Below are positions 1 to 9,631 of a DNA stretch of 64,000 nt, one piece after another. This DNA comes from Bradyrhizobium huanghuaihaiense (GTDB taxonomy: Bacteria > Pseudomonadota > Alphaproteobacteria > Rhizobiales > Xanthobacteraceae). The notes under the pieces were generated by a model that made no database searches, had not been told where the DNA came from, and saw only the letters and a list, made by a program, of their open reading frames with translations. The position numbers were made by a program, and so were the translations under genes. The stretch lies in the NCBI RefSeq assembly GCF_007830635.1, contig NZ_VLLA01000004.1:248001-312000 (forward strand). The letters run 5' to 3'. Each line of letters begins with the position of its first letter. Within the stretch, counting starts at the first letter, position 1.

Positions 1-174
1 GAAATGTCGATCATCGCCGAGGGCGTCGAGACGCTCGAACAGCTGGCCTTCCTCGCCAAGGAGGGCTGCGACGGCGTGCAGGGCTATCTGCTCGGCAAGC
101 CGCTGCCGATCGGCAAATATGCCGATCTCGTCGGCCGCGCCGAGACCATGGAGCTTGCGCTCAAGACCGGCTAG
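1..174 (+). CDS. EAL-domain protein, C-terminal fragment
   Basis: The window opens inside this reading frame and 57 residues remain before the TAG stop. The fragment contains AEGVET followed by a run ending QGYLLGKPLP, which are the last conserved motifs of EAL cyclic-di-GMP phosphodiesterase domains. The full protein probably carries GGDEF and/or sensor modules upstream, but these lie outside the window. If the domain is intact it would hydrolyse cyclic-di-GMP; the catalytic EAL motif itself is not visible here, so activity cannot be judged. Confidence 0.85.
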   Translation, partial: EMSIIAEGVETLEQLAFLAKEGCDGVQGYLLGKPLPIGKYADLVGRAETMELALKTG

Positions 175-275
175 AGCGTCCTCGAGCAAGGTGGATGCCG
201 GTTCGCGTCAAGAAAACGCGCCGAAACAAAAATCTGGAGCCTGTTCCGATTTCATCGGAGCGGAAATGGCTCTAG
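171..275. repeat. Inverted-repeat intergenic element with CTAGAGC ends
   Basis: The element begins CTAGAGC (171-177), overlapping the stop of the EAL gene, and ends with the complement GCTCTAG (269-275). An inner inverted pair around TCCGATTTCATCGGA lies near its right end. It resembles a short dispersed repeat common between genes in Bradyrhizobium; that family assignment is from memory. It contains no gene. Confidence 0.6.
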
Positions 276-309
276 TGATGAGAGGGCTTCGCTCCTTCTC
301 GACGGCTTC

Positions 310-1770
310 ATGGCGGACTATGACCTTGCGATCATCGGCGGCGGCCTGAACGGTGTCAGCCTCGCGCGCGATGCGGCCGGCCGCGGCCTGCGCGTGATTG
401 TGTTCGAGCAGGGCGATCTCGCCGGCGCCGCGTCGTCGGCGACACCGCGGCTGATCCACGGCGACCTGTCGGTGCTGGAGCGCCGCGGCTTCTGGCGGGT
501 ACGCCGCGCGCTCGCCGAGCGCCGGATCTGGCTCGCCATCGCGCCCCACCTGGTCCGGCCGATGCGCTTCGTGATCCCCGCGCATTCCGAGGAGCGTCCG
601 CCATGGCTCTTGCGGGCAGGTCTGTATGTTTATGACGGCCTCACGAACCGGGGCGGCCTGCCGCCGTCAGCGACCCTCGACATTACGCATCATCCGGTCG
701 GCAACGCACTGAAACGTCCGTTCGGCACGGCGTTCGAATATTGGGACTGCGTCGTCGACGATTCCCGCCTGGTGGTGCTCACGGCGCTGGATGCCGCCGA
801 GCGTGGCGCTGCGATCCGGACCGGGGCGCGCTGCGTGCGTGCCGATCGAACCGAGACCTGGCGGCTCGCCGTGGTCGATCGCGGCTATCGGCGTATCGTC
901 ACGGCGCGGGCCCTGGCCAACGCCACCGGCGCCTGGACCTCGATGGTCGCGGACACCGTGCTGCGGCAGCAGCAAGCCCCGATGGCGGCCATGCAGATGA
1001 GCCAGATCGTCGTGCCGCGCCTGTTCGATTCTGAAAACGTCTACGTCTTCCAGCATACTGACGGGCGGCTGATCTTCGCCCGGCCTTTCGAGCGCGACTT
1101 CACGCTGATCGGCACTGTCACCCATGCTTTCACCGGCGATCCTGCCATCGTCGCGATGCCCGGTGCCGAGGTCAGCTATCTCTGCGAGGCCGCCAGCCGC
1201 TATTTCCGCGAGCGCGTCGGGCCGACCGACGTGGTCCGCACCGTCTCCGGCGTCAACCTGGCGCTGGCGTCCGCGCGCGGGCGCGAGGGCACGACGCTGT
1301 TCCATGCGCGCCGGCGCAAGGCACCGCTGCTGACGATGTTCGGCGGCGACGTCACCACCTCGCGCCTCCGCGCAGAGCGGGCGGTGACGAAGCTGACCCC
1401 GTTCTATCCGATGTCGCCGCCCTGGACCGCCGGCGCTGCGCTGCCCGGTGGCGATTTCGCCTGGGATCGTTTCGACACCGAGGTTGACCTTGCGCGCGAC
1501 CGCTGGCGCTTTCTGTCGGAGCCGGAGGCCCAGCGCCTGGTCGCGGCCTACGGCTCACGGCTGCCGGCGGTGTTCGGCGAGGCGAAGAGCCGCGACGAAC
1601 TCGGCCCCGCGTTCGGACCGGAACTGACCGGCGCGGAGGTGCGCTACCTGATGACCCACGAATGGGCGCGCTTCCCCGAGGATGTCTTGTGGCGCCGCTC
1701 CAAGCTCGGCCTGACCATGCCGACGGCGGATCGTGACGCGCTGGCGGCGTTCATGGCGGGTGTGAGCTAG
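310..1770 (+). CDS. glpD: FAD-dependent glycerol-3-phosphate dehydrogenase
   Basis: This 486-residue flavoprotein is expected to oxidise sn-glycerol 3-phosphate to dihydroxyacetone phosphate at the inner membrane and pass electrons to quinone. The N-terminus has the dinucleotide motif IIGGGLNGVS, an acidic residue ending the second strand (VFEQ), and a LIHGDLSVLE segment that corresponds to LIHGGLRYLE of typical GlpD. The C-terminal part contains the conserved stretch ending in YLMTHEWA and the late DVLWRRSKLGL motif. Length is within the usual 480-510 residues. The region after the FAD motif reads SSATPRLIHGD rather than SSRSSKLIHGG, so it is a divergent member. The next gene on the strand is a polyamine-type ABC ATPase, separated by an inverted repeat. 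Confidence 0.88.
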   Translation: MADYDLAIIGGGLNGVSLARDAAGRGLRVIVFEQGDLAGAASSATPRLIHGDLSVLERRGFWRVRRALAERRIWLAIAPHLVRPMRFVIPAHSEERPPWLLRAGLYVYDGLTNRGGLPPSATLDITHHPVGNALKRPFGTAFEYWDCVVDDSRLVVLTALDAAERGAAIRTGARCVRADRTETWRLAVVDRGYRRIVTARALANATGAWTSMVADTVLRQQQAPMAAMQMSQIVVPRLFDSENVYVFQHTDGRLIFARPFERDFTLIGTVTHAFTGDPAIVAMPGAEVSYLCEAASRYFRERVGPTDVVRTVSGVNLALASARGREGTTLFHARRRKAPLLTMFGGDVTTSRLRAERAVTKLTPFYPMSPPWTAGAALPGGDFAWDRFDTEVDLARDRWRFLSEPEAQRLVAAYGSRLPAVFGEAKSRDELGPAFGPELTGAEVRYLMTHEWARFPEDVLWRRSKLGLTMPTADRDALAAFMAGVS

Positions 1771-1774
1771 GTGC

Positions 1775-1863
1775 CGTAGCCCGGATGGAGCGAAGCGCAA
1801 TCCGGGAAAGTCTTGCCTGCGATGGACCGTCCCGGATTACGCTGACGCTCCATCCGGGCTACG
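1775..1863. repeat. Inverted repeat, CGTAGCCCGGATGGAGCG family
   Basis: The left arm starts CGTAGCCCGGATGGAGCG and the right arm ends CGCTCCATCCGGGCTACG, giving a long hairpin of about 30 bp arms around a short centre. It separates glpD from the next gene and could end or process the glpD transcript. There is no coding content. Confidence 0.75.
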
Positions 1864-1963
1864 GGGCTGCAATGTACGAACGCCTATCTGGGACGATCTT
1901 CCCCGGGTTGAGCAAAGGCCAATCGACCGCTAGCGTGCGGCGGAATCGGGGTTGGCAGGGACC

Positions 1964-3136
1964 ATGGCGGAAGAGTTGCCCGGAACGAATTTGGCGGCCG
2001 ATGCAGCCGCCGGAGAGGCATATCCCGCGGCGGGGCAGCCGCTGCTGCGCATCGAGGGCGTGGCCAAGACCTTTGGGACGTTCCGGGCCGTGGACGGCGT
2101 GTCGCTCGACATCAAGGCTGGCGAGTTCTTTGCGCTGCTGGGCCCCAGCGGTTGCGGCAAGACCACGCTGCTGCGCATGCTCGCCGGCTTCGAGGCGCCG
2201 GACGAGGGGCGCATCCTGCTCGGCGGCAAGGATATCGCGCAGGCGCTGCCGCATGAGCGCCCGATCAACATGATGTTCCAGAATTACGCGCTGTTTCCGC
2301 ACCTGTCGGTGCGCGACAACATCGCCTTCGGCCTGAAGCGTGCCGGCATGGCGCGCGCGGACATCGCTACCCGCGTTGGGGAAATGGTCGCGCTGGTGAA
2401 GCTCGATGGGCTGGAAAAGCGCAAGCCCGACCAGCTGTCCGGCGGCCAGCGCCAGCGCGTGGCACTCGCCCGCGCCCTGGCGCGCCGGCCGCAACTCCTG
2501 CTGCTCGACGAGCCGCTCGCAGCCCTCGACAAGAAGCTGCGCGAGAGCACGCAAGGCGAGCTGATGGAGCTGCAGCGCCGGCTCGGCATGACCTTCATCA
2601 TCGTCACTCATGACCAGGAGGAGGCGATGACGATGGCGAGCCGGATCGGGGTGATGAAATCAGGCAAGCTCGCCCAGATCGCGCCCCCGCGCGAGCTCTA
2701 CGAGGCACCGCGCTCGCGCTGGATCGCGGAGTTCGTCGGCGACATCAATCTGTTCGACGGCGAGTCCAGATTGCGCGACGGCCATCGTCTGGTCATTGGC
2801 ACGCGTGATGCGGGTACGCTGGTGGTGGCCGAACCGCGCGAGCCGGTCGGCGCGGGAAGGTTCGCGGTCGCGATCCGCCCCGAGAAGGTCAAGCTGTCGC
2901 GCCGCGGCCCGGTGAGCGAGGCCGGTCGTGAGACGGCGATCAACCGGCTGGACGGCGTCATTGCCGATATCTGCTATCTCGGCGGCACCACCACCTACAA
3001 GGTGAAGCTCGATACCGGCGGGATGCTGCAGGCTTCGGTCGCCAACAGCGCACGCACCGACGTCGACGCGTACAGCCTGAATCAGAACGTCGTCGCCTGG
3101 TTCACGCCCGACGATTGCGTGGTGCTGCCGTCATGA
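1964..3136 (+). CDS. Polyamine-type ABC transporter ATP-binding protein
   Basis: This 390-residue cytoplasmic ATPase powers an importer of the spermidine/putrescine (PotA/PotG) class. It shows Walker A GPSGCGKTT, Q-loop region MMFQNYALFPHLSV, signature LSGGQRQRVALARAL, Walker B LLLLDEPLAALD and switch HD in IIVTHDQEEAM. A C-terminal extension of about 130 residues matches a TOBE regulatory domain (FAVAIRPEKVKL). The ATG at 1964 is preferred over an in-frame TTG at 1952. Its stop overlaps the ATG of the first permease by four bases (ATGA), so the three transporter genes are translationally coupled. No substrate-binding protein gene is present next to it, so the substrate is inferred from family only. 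Confidence 0.9.
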   Translation: MAEELPGTNLAADAAAGEAYPAAGQPLLRIEGVAKTFGTFRAVDGVSLDIKAGEFFALLGPSGCGKTTLLRMLAGFEAPDEGRILLGGKDIAQALPHERPINMMFQNYALFPHLSVRDNIAFGLKRAGMARADIATRVGEMVALVKLDGLEKRKPDQLSGGQRQRVALARALARRPQLLLLDEPLAALDKKLRESTQGELMELQRRLGMTFIIVTHDQEEAMTMASRIGVMKSGKLAQIAPPRELYEAPRSRWIAEFVGDINLFDGESRLRDGHRLVIGTRDAGTLVVAEPREPVGAGRFAVAIRPEKVKLSRRGPVSEAGRETAINRLDGVIADICYLGGTTTYKVKLDTGGMLQASVANSARTDVDAYSLNQNVVAWFTPDDCVVLPS

Positions 3137-4047
3137 GCTCCCGCCGCATCTTCGCACGGCCGGCGCGCTTCGCTGCGATCGCGCCCTATGTCTGGATGGC
3201 GCTGTTCTTCCTGGTGCCGTTCGCCTTCGTGCTCAAGATCAGCCTGTCGCAGACCGCGATCGCGCAGCCGCCCTACGAGCCGGTGTTTGATCTGACTGCA
3301 GGATGGGAAGCGCTCAAGGCGGCCTTTGCAGCGCTCTCGATCGACAATTTCAAACTGCTCGGCTCCGACGACATCTATGTCTTTGCTTATGTCCGCAGTC
3401 TCACCGTTGCCGTCACGGCGACCGCGCTGCTGCTCCTGATCGGCTACCCCATCGCCTATGGCATGGCGCGATTGCCAAAACGCTGGCAGGCGGTGGCGAT
3501 GGTGCTGGTGATCGTGCCGTTCTGGACCTCGTTCCTGATCCGCATCTATGCCTGGATCAACATCCTCCAGCATGACGGCCTGCTCAACCAGATCCTGCTG
3601 GCGCTGCATCTGGTCAGCCAGCCCGTGGTGTGGCTCTCCACCGACACCGCGATGTATATCGGCATCGTCTATTCCTATCTGCCGTTCATGATCCTGCCGC
3701 TCTACGCCACGCTCGCCAAGATGGAGCCGGCGCTGGAGGAGGCGGCCTCCGATCTCGGTGCGCCGCCGTGGCAGGTATTCTGGCTCGTCACCTTTCCGCT
3801 GTCCTTGCCCGGCGTCGGCGCCGGCGTACTCTTGTGCTTCATCCCGATCGTCGGCGAGTTCGTGATTCCGGATCTCTTGGCCGGCTCCAATTCGCTGATG
3901 ATCGGCCAGACCCTGTGGCTCGAATTCTTCACCAACAAGGACTGGCCGGTCGCCTCCGCCGCGGCCATCGTGCTGCTCGTCGTGCTGCTGGTGCCTCTCT
4001 TGCTGTATGAGCGGCTGCAGAAGCGGCAGCTCGAACAGGGGCGCTGA
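3133..4047 (+). CDS. ABC transporter permease, PotB/PotH type
   Basis: This 304-residue inner-membrane protein is one half of the translocation channel. About six hydrophobic segments are visible, starting at ALFFLVPFAFVLKISLS, and the cytoplasmic EAA loop reads LEEAASDLGAPPWQVFWLVTFPLS, where it contacts the ATPase. The start overlaps the ATPase stop (ATGA at 3133) and the next permease begins one base after its stop, so all three are co-translated. The family partner and polyamine-like specificity come from resemblance to PotB/PotH proteins. Confidence 0.88.
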   Translation: MSSRRIFARPARFAAIAPYVWMALFFLVPFAFVLKISLSQTAIAQPPYEPVFDLTAGWEALKAAFAALSIDNFKLLGSDDIYVFAYVRSLTVAVTATALLLLIGYPIAYGMARLPKRWQAVAMVLVIVPFWTSFLIRIYAWINILQHDGLLNQILLALHLVSQPVVWLSTDTAMYIGIVYSYLPFMILPLYATLAKMEPALEEAASDLGAPPWQVFWLVTFPLSLPGVGAGVLLCFIPIVGEFVIPDLLAGSNSLMIGQTLWLEFFTNKDWPVASAAAIVLLVVLLVPLLLYERLQKRQLEQGR

Positions 4048-4048
4048 G

Positions 4049-4864
4049 ATGATGCGCAAGGTCTCCCGCCTGTCCCGCTTCAATATCGCCTCGCTGGCGC
4101 TCGGGCTGGCGTTTCTCTATTTGCCCATCCTGATCCTCGTGCTCTATTCCTTCAACACCTCGCGTCTGGTGACGGTGTGGGGCGGCTGGTCGCTGCGCTG
4201 GTATCGCGAATTCTTCAACGACCGCGCCATGATCGAGGCGGTCTGGATGAGCCTGAGGGTCGCGGTCGCCTCCGCGACCATCGCCACGCTGCTCGGCACA
4301 CTCGCGGCGGTGGCGCTGTCGCGCGGCGAGCGCTTTCGCGGCCGCACGTTGTTCTCCGGCATGCTCTATGCGCCGCTGGTGATGCCGGAGGTGATCACCG
4401 GATTGTCGCTGCTGCTGCTGTTCGTGGCGCTGAACGCCGAGCGCGGCTTCTGGACGGTGACGATCGCCCACACCACGCTGACGATGTGCTTCGTCGCGGT
4501 GGTCGTGCAGTCCCGCCTCGGCTCGCTCGATCGCTCGCTGGAGGAGGCGGCAATGGACCTCGGCTGCAACCCGGTCCGCGCATTCGTCGCCGTCACCCTG
4601 CCGCTGATCGCGCCCGCGATCGTCGCCGGTTGGATGCTGGCGTTCACGCTGTCGCTGGACGATCTCGTGATCGCGAGCTTCACCACCGGCCCCGGCTCGG
4701 CAACGCTGCCGATCCGGATCTATTCGGAGGTGCGGCTCGGGGTGAAGCCCGAGATCAACGCGATCTGCACGCTGGTGATCGCCCTGATCGCGGTCGTCAT
4801 CGTCATCGCCTCGCTGGCCTCGAAACTCTCGAGCTCGCAGGGCGAGAGCGCCGCGCCGCTGTAG
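4049..4864 (+). CDS. ABC transporter permease, PotC/PotI type
   Basis: This 271-residue second permease has six hydrophobic segments beginning with LALGLAFLYLPILILVLYSF. Its EAA loop is LEEAAMDLGCNPVRAFVAVTLP, which docks to the ATPase. Two adjacent ATGs occur at 4049 and 4052; the first follows the upstream stop by one base. With the two preceding genes it makes an ATPase-permease-permease set without a binding protein. Polyamine transport is a family inference; related systems also carry other small cationic or amino compounds. Confidence 0.88.
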   Translation: MMRKVSRLSRFNIASLALGLAFLYLPILILVLYSFNTSRLVTVWGGWSLRWYREFFNDRAMIEAVWMSLRVAVASATIATLLGTLAAVALSRGERFRGRTLFSGMLYAPLVMPEVITGLSLLLLFVALNAERGFWTVTIAHTTLTMCFVAVVVQSRLGSLDRSLEEAAMDLGCNPVRAFVAVTLPLIAPAIVAGWMLAFTLSLDDLVIASFTTGPGSATLPIRIYSEVRLGVKPEINAICTLVIALIAVVIVIASLASKLSSSQGESAAPL

Positions 4865-4878
4865 GAGGGAGACGGGCC

Positions 4879-5376
4879 ATGATGTTCACCTATCAGGTCC
4901 TGATCCACACGCCGCTCTGGGTTTGGATGCTACTGGCTTATCTTGTTTGGCAGGGCATCAAGGCGATGCAGCGGCGCACGACATCGATCTGGCGGGCGTT
5001 GATTGTGCCGGTCGTGTTCATCGTCTGGGGCGTCTCACGGATCGGCCTCGGACATCAGGACAGTTCATGGCCGATGGTCGCCTGGACCGCGGCCGCGCTT
5101 GCTCTGTTGCCGGTCGGCGTACTGACGCCGCGTCCGTTCGACGTGGATCATAAGACAGGCGAGATCATCCGTCCCGGCAGCAACTTCGCCTTGATCCGCA
5201 ATCTCATCGTGTTTGTCTTGCAATACGCGGTTGGTGTGATTTCGGCGATCGATGCCAGCGACCGCGCGCTTGCGATCATCATCGGACGTGCCGTCTCCGG
5301 CGCCACCGCCGGCTATTTCATCGGCTCGACCATCGCGCTGCTGGTCGCGTATCGACGCAAGCGCGCGGAGGAATGA
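4879..5376 (+). CDS. Small multi-pass membrane protein (DUF6622-like)
   Basis: The protein has 165 residues and about five hydrophobic segments (for example PLWVWMLLAYLVWQGI and the C-terminal TAGYFIGSTIALLVAYRRK). A GGAGGGAGACGG ribosome-binding region precedes the ATG at 4879, 14 bases after the permease stop, so it may be in the same transcript. It resembles an uncharacterised family of conserved bacterial membrane proteins; no catalytic motif is visible. An accessory role in the adjacent importer is possible but unsupported. Confidence 0.7.
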   Translation: MMFTYQVLIHTPLWVWMLLAYLVWQGIKAMQRRTTSIWRALIVPVVFIVWGVSRIGLGHQDSSWPMVAWTAAALALLPVGVLTPRPFDVDHKTGEIIRPGSNFALIRNLIVFVLQYAVGVISAIDASDRALAIIIGRAVSGATAGYFIGSTIALLVAYRRKRAEE

Positions 5377-5496
5377 TCGGCGCAACCGAAGTGCAGGGTG
5401 AAGCCGAACGCCTGTGGTGCTCAGGCACCGCCTGACATAGTTAACAATTCATATAGCTTATCTGGCTATCGTCGCCTTGCTTGGGGAAGAGGGGCG

Positions 5497-6480
5497 ATGA
5501 AGCGGCTTTATATTGGTGTGGCCAGCACGGTTCTGGCGTTACTCTGTCTTGCTGTTCAGCCGTCGGCCGGTGCGACGCAGATGGTGTCGCTCGTGTACAA
5601 CGGCTCGCCGCAGTCGCCGCAGCAGATCGGCTCCGACGAATTTCGCCGCAAGCTCGCCGAGATCGCACAGGGCCGTGTCATCCTCGATGAACGCGCTGGC
5701 AACGCGATGGGCAGCGAGACGGCGATCCTGGCCGCCATGCGCAGCGGCGTGGTCGACATGGCGACGCTGTCGGGCTCGGTGGTCAGCTCGGCCGTGCCGG
5801 AGTTCGGCGTCTTCGACGTGCCGTTCCTGTTCCGCGATGCGGCGCAGGCCAAGGCAGTCGCAGAGGGCCCGGTCGGCGCGCTGTTCGCCAAGCATTTCGC
5901 CGACAAGGGGTTGGTGCTGCTCGCGATCGGCAAGCAGGGCTTTCGCAATGTCACGAATTCGAAGCGGCCGATTCATTCGCCTGCGGACCTCCGCGGCCTG
6001 AAGATCCGCGTGCTGCCGAACGAGGTCTATCAGATGACCTTCAAGGCGCTGGGCGCCGAGGTCGTGCCGATGGAGTTCACGCTGGTCTATTCCGCGCTGA
6101 AGGACGGTCGCATCGACGGGCAGGAGAACCCGGTCGCGACGATCGCCGCCAGCCATCTCGAGGAAGTGCAGAAATATGCCAGCCTGACCGGCCATTTCTT
6201 CGCGCCGATCGCCTTCGTCGCCAATCGCGAGGTGTTCCAGGCCCTGAAGCCCGCCGACCAGGCCGCCATCATCGCCGCGGCCAAGGCCGGTGCGGAGGCG
6301 ACCTGGCAGAGTGGCGTCGCGGAGGAGACGAAGAAGCTGGAGGAGCTGCGCAAGGGCGGCATGGAGATCATCGAGAAGGTCGATCGCCAGCCCTTCATCG
6401 ACGCCGTGAAGTCCCTGGAGCCCGAATTCGAGAAGCGCTTCGGCAAGGATCTGCTCGCCCGGATCCGGGCTACGCCGTAA
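5497..6480 (+). CDS. TRAP transporter solute-binding protein (DctP family)
   Basis: This 327-residue periplasmic protein has a signal peptide ([20 protein letters not shown], cleaved near PSAGA) and the DctP fold signatures: an early [17 protein letters not shown] segment, [11 protein letters not shown], and the conserved [19 protein letters not shown] with the carboxylate-binding Arg region, then [10 protein letters not shown]. DctP proteins bind organic acids for sodium-driven TRAP importers. The expected DctQ and DctM membrane subunits are absent nearby; instead a chemoreceptor begins 14 bases downstream. This arrangement suggests the protein may present ligand to the receptor rather than, or as well as, to a transporter. 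The ATG at 5497 is chosen because the signal peptide begins there. Confidence 0.88.
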   Translation: MKRLYIGVASTVLALLCLAVQPSAGATQMVSLVYNGSPQSPQQIGSDEFRRKLAEIAQGRVILDERAGNAMGSETAILAAMRSGVVDMATLSGSVVSSAVPEFGVFDVPFLFRDAAQAKAVAEGPVGALFAKHFADKGLVLLAIGKQGFRNVTNSKRPIHSPADLRGLKIRVLPNEVYQMTFKALGAEVVPMEFTLVYSALKDGRIDGQENPVATIAASHLEEVQKYASLTGHFFAPIAFVANREVFQALKPADQAAIIAAAKAGAEATWQSGVAEETKKLEELRKGGMEIIEKVDRQPFIDAVKSLEPEFEKRFGKDLLARIRATP

Positions 6481-6494
6481 TCGCGGGAAACATC

Positions 6495-8522
6495 ATGAAC
6501 CTGTCATTGCTCCTGTCGCGCATCGGCATCCGCCCGCGTATCTTCGGCGGCTTCGCGCTGGTCCTGGGTTTCCTCTGCGTGTTGGCGCTGCTCGCCGTCA
6601 TGCGGCTGTCCGAGATCGGCGGCACCGTCGGCGAGCTCGTCACCAGCGCCGATGGCGATGCCGGCATGGCGCGGGTGCATGCCGCGCTGCTCTCGTCGAA
6701 TGTCGCGGTCGAGAAATTCGTCCGCACGCGCAATCTCGGCGACCGCGATAGCGCCACGAAGGCGATCGACGGCTTTGGCCAGACCTTCGACCAGGTCGAC
6801 CAGCAATTCGCTCGCCTGCCGGCGATTGCCGCTGGCCGGAGCGCGCTGGTGGACGCGCTTGGCACCTATCGACAATCCTTCACGGCGGTCGCCGCCGCCG
6901 TCGATCGTCTGCGCACCGCCAGCACCAGGAGCGAGGCGCTCGGCGCCTCGGCAGGTCTCGCCGTCGGCGCGATCAATGTGACGCTCGCCAACCAGCCCGA
7001 CCGCCTGCTCCAGCCGCTGCGCCTGGCCGGCACGGTGGATGCGATACGCGTCGCGATGCTGCGTTTCACCATCACCCAGGCCCAGGTCGACGCCGACGAT
7101 AGCGGGCTGACGATCGGCTATGCACTGGCCGCGGTGGCCGATAGCGAGGCGGAGATCGCCGATGCCGAGGCGCCGCGATTGAAGTATCTGATCGCGGCCC
7201 TGAAGAAGGTGCTCGCCGATCAATCGGCGACGCTGAAGGAGCTTGCTGCCGCGATGAGCGAGCTGCGCAAGGCGCAGGCCGATCTCGTCAAATCCAGCAG
7301 CGCGATCGATGCCAAGGCGGCCGAGATCAGCCGGGCCCTCGGCGCGACGCGCACCGAGCAGAGCCGGCTGACGGCTGGATCGGTCGATCAAACCCGCAAT
7401 CTCGTGTTCACGGTGGCCACTGCCGCGCTCGTCCTGGGCGCATTGCTGGCCTGGCTGATCGGACGCAGCGTGTCGCGCCCCATCGGCCAGATGACCTTGC
7501 GCATGCAGAGCCTTGCGGCGGGTGAGCTCGACGAGGCGATCCCGGGCGGCGAGCGTGGCGACGAAATTGGTCACATGGCCGGCGCGGTCGAGGTGTTCCG
7601 CCAGAGCGCGCAGACCGTCCGGCGCATGGAGCAGGACGCTGCCGCGCAGCGTGCCGCGGCCGACACGGAACGCGCGGCGATGATGACGCAGCTCGCAGAT
7701 CGCTTCGATCGCGGCATGGAGGGCGTCATTGGCGGCGTCTCGAGCCGTGCCGAAGAGATGGGGCAGAGCGCCGGAAGTCTTGCGCGAGTCGCCGAGCGGG
7801 GGCGCTCGCTTGCCGAGCAGGTCGCCGCGACATCGGCCCAGGCGTCCTCGAATGTGCAGACCGTTGCGGCGGCGACGCATCAACTCGCCGCCTCGATCAA
7901 GGAGATTTCCAGCCAGGTCGCCCGTTCCGTATCGGTATCGGATCAGGCCAAGGAGGAGGCCTCACGGACCGAGGCGCTGATGCGGGCGCTGTCGGATTCA
8001 GCCGAGCGGATCGGTACGGTGGTCCAGCTGATCCAGGCGATCGCGAGCCAGACCAACCTTCTTGCGCTCAACGCCACGATCGAATCGGCACGGGCCGGCG
8101 ATGCCGGCAAGGGTTTTGCCGTGGTCGCCAACGAGGTGAAGAGCCTCGCAACCCAGACCGCGCGCGCCACCGAGGAGATCGCAGGGCTCGTCGCCGAGAT
8201 CCAGGGCTCGACCGGACAGTCGGTCGCTGCGATCGGCCAGATCGGCAGAACCATCGCCGAGATGACGGAGATCGCGACGACGATTGCCTCCGCCGTCGAG
8301 GAGCAGGGGGCCGCAACCAGCGAGATCGCGCGCAATGTCGAGCAGGCCGCGAACGGGACAGCGGCGGTCACCGACCAGGTCGGCGCGGTCCGCACCGTGG
8401 CCGGCGAGACCGATGCCGGCGCCGAAGCCGCACTCACGGCCGCCTCGGCCTTGCAGGATCAGGCACGCGCGCTCAAGAAGGACGTGGCGGAGTTCCTGCA
8501 GACCGTGCGCAAGGCGGGGTGA
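6495..8522 (+). CDS. Methyl-accepting chemotaxis protein with large periplasmic domain
   Basis: This 675-residue receptor has a membrane segment near residues 16-37, a helical periplasmic region of about 260 residues, a second membrane segment near 301-322, a HAMP domain starting at [10 protein letters not shown], and a signalling domain whose hairpin tip contains [19 protein letters not shown] and then [15 protein letters not shown]. It should couple ligand sensing to CheA/CheW. The start lies 14 bases after the TRAP binding-protein stop, so the two are probably co-transcribed. The periplasmic part looks helical-bundle rather than Cache, which would suit docking of a loaded binding protein. 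The direct ligand is unknown. Confidence 0.92.
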   Translation: MNLSLLLSRIGIRPRIFGGFALVLGFLCVLALLAVMRLSEIGGTVGELVTSADGDAGMARVHAALLSSNVAVEKFVRTRNLGDRDSATKAIDGFGQTFDQVDQQFARLPAIAAGRSALVDALGTYRQSFTAVAAAVDRLRTASTRSEALGASAGLAVGAINVTLANQPDRLLQPLRLAGTVDAIRVAMLRFTITQAQVDADDSGLTIGYALAAVADSEAEIADAEAPRLKYLIAALKKVLADQSATLKELAAAMSELRKAQADLVKSSSAIDAKAAEISRALGATRTEQSRLTAGSVDQTRNLVFTVATAALVLGALLAWLIGRSVSRPIGQMTLRMQSLAAGELDEAIPGGERGDEIGHMAGAVEVFRQSAQTVRRMEQDAAAQRAAADTERAAMMTQLADRFDRGMEGVIGGVSSRAEEMGQSAGSLARVAERGRSLAEQVAATSAQASSNVQTVAAATHQLAASIKEISSQVARSVSVSDQAKEEASRTEALMRALSDSAERIGTVVQLIQAIASQTNLLALNATIESARAGDAGKGFAVVANEVKSLATQTARATEEIAGLVAEIQGSTGQSVAAIGQIGRTIAEMTEIATTIASAVEEQGAATSEIARNVEQAANGTAAVTDQVGAVRTVAGETDAGAEAALTAASALQDQARALKKDVAEFLQTVRKAG

Positions 8523-9515
8523 TCAGCGCGACCGGGGGGCTCGTTTCGCGGCTTTTGGGCCGGTAGAGCGCGACCGCGTCGTTGTCATCACGACGGGCCC
8601 GACGTAGCGCGCGCGCACTGTGCCCTGGATAGCGGATCCGAGCTGGCGCAGCGCGAGGCTGTTGAGCGGAAACTCCAGCAGGATGTGGATCAGGCTGAGC
8701 GCCAGCAGGAAGGTGAAGCCGAACGCATAGTCGTAGAAATACAGCGCGGTGGACGCCGCGCTGGCAGCGGCCATCGCCGCCAGCCGTGCCTTCGGCACCT
8801 CGGCCCAGCGGATCACGTCGGCTTTGATGAACCAGTTGAGGTAGTGATAGGTGTAGACGAAGGCGAGCAGGCTGGTCAGCCTGGTGTCGAGCACGAGCCC
8901 GGGCACGCCGAACAGCCGGCTAAGTGCCGGGCCGACATTGCCGAAATAGTCCTGCCCGACGCGGGCAAAGCTCGCGATCCGGATTTCGGCGGCCGGCGGC
9001 AGCAGCAGGATCGTGGCGATTGCGACGAGGTAGATCACCACCAGCGCGGCCTGCACGCGGCTGCCGGACCGATAGGCGCCGAGCACCATGAAGATCAGCG
9101 TGAACAGCGAGACGTGGATGAGCGTCGGGATCAGGATGCCGATGACGGCGAGCGACGATCCGCTCGAATACATGATCGCGGACAGCGCGATCGCCACCAT
9201 GAACAGCAGCATGCTCTCGATCGCCGTGGCGGTCGCCGCCAGCATGGCGCAGACGACCAGCGCGCCCCACATCGCGAAGCCGAACCACGAGGCGTTGTCG
9301 ATCAGGGCCGCGACCACGGCGACGATGGCCAGGACCACCGCAATCCCGCGGTGAGGCAGGTAGTAGCTGCGGTCGTGCAGCCACGAGATCTCGGTGAAAT
9401 AATGTGCGGGGCCGAGCACGACATAGGCCAGCAGCAACAGCTCGAACGGCACCAGATAGGCGGCAGCGAGCGCCAGCAGCATCAGGCCGAGATGGATCGC
9501 GTCGTTGCTGCGCAT
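8523..9515 (-). CDS. Multi-pass membrane protein with conserved-looking histidine motifs
   Basis: This 330-residue protein has about nine hydrophobic segments and little else. Two segments carry histidines next to aromatic residues: GPAHYFTEISWLHDR near residues 37-51 and YTYHYLNWFIK near residue 217. Such membrane histidines recall metal-dependent membrane oxygenases of the Brp/Blh carotenoid-cleavage type, but that is a weak resemblance and I do not assign the function. It is convergent with and abuts the chemoreceptor stop. Its promoter would lie in the 116 bases between 9516 and 9631. Confidence 0.65.
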   Translation of the reverse strand: MRSNDAIHLGLMLLALAAAYLVPFELLLLAYVVLGPAHYFTEISWLHDRSYYLPHRGIAVVLAIVAVVAALIDNASWFGFAMWGALVVCAMLAATATAIESMLLFMVAIALSAIMYSSGSSLAVIGILIPTLIHVSLFTLIFMVLGAYRSGSRVQAALVVIYLVAIATILLLPPAAEIRIASFARVGQDYFGNVGPALSRLFGVPGLVLDTRLTSLLAFVYTYHYLNWFIKADVIRWAEVPKARLAAMAAASAASTALYFYDYAFGFTFLLALSLIHILLEFPLNSLALRQLGSAIQGTVRARYVGPVVMTTTRSRSTGPKAAKRAPRSR

Positions 9516-9631
9516 GCTGCCGTGCCCCGTAACATTGGGGCATGGAGGTTAAAGCAGACGCAGACAACCCGCAATTGCCCGCGTTGTCGCTCAAGCGCTG
9601 TGCTTGCGACGACCCGGTGCGTCCTGTCGCG

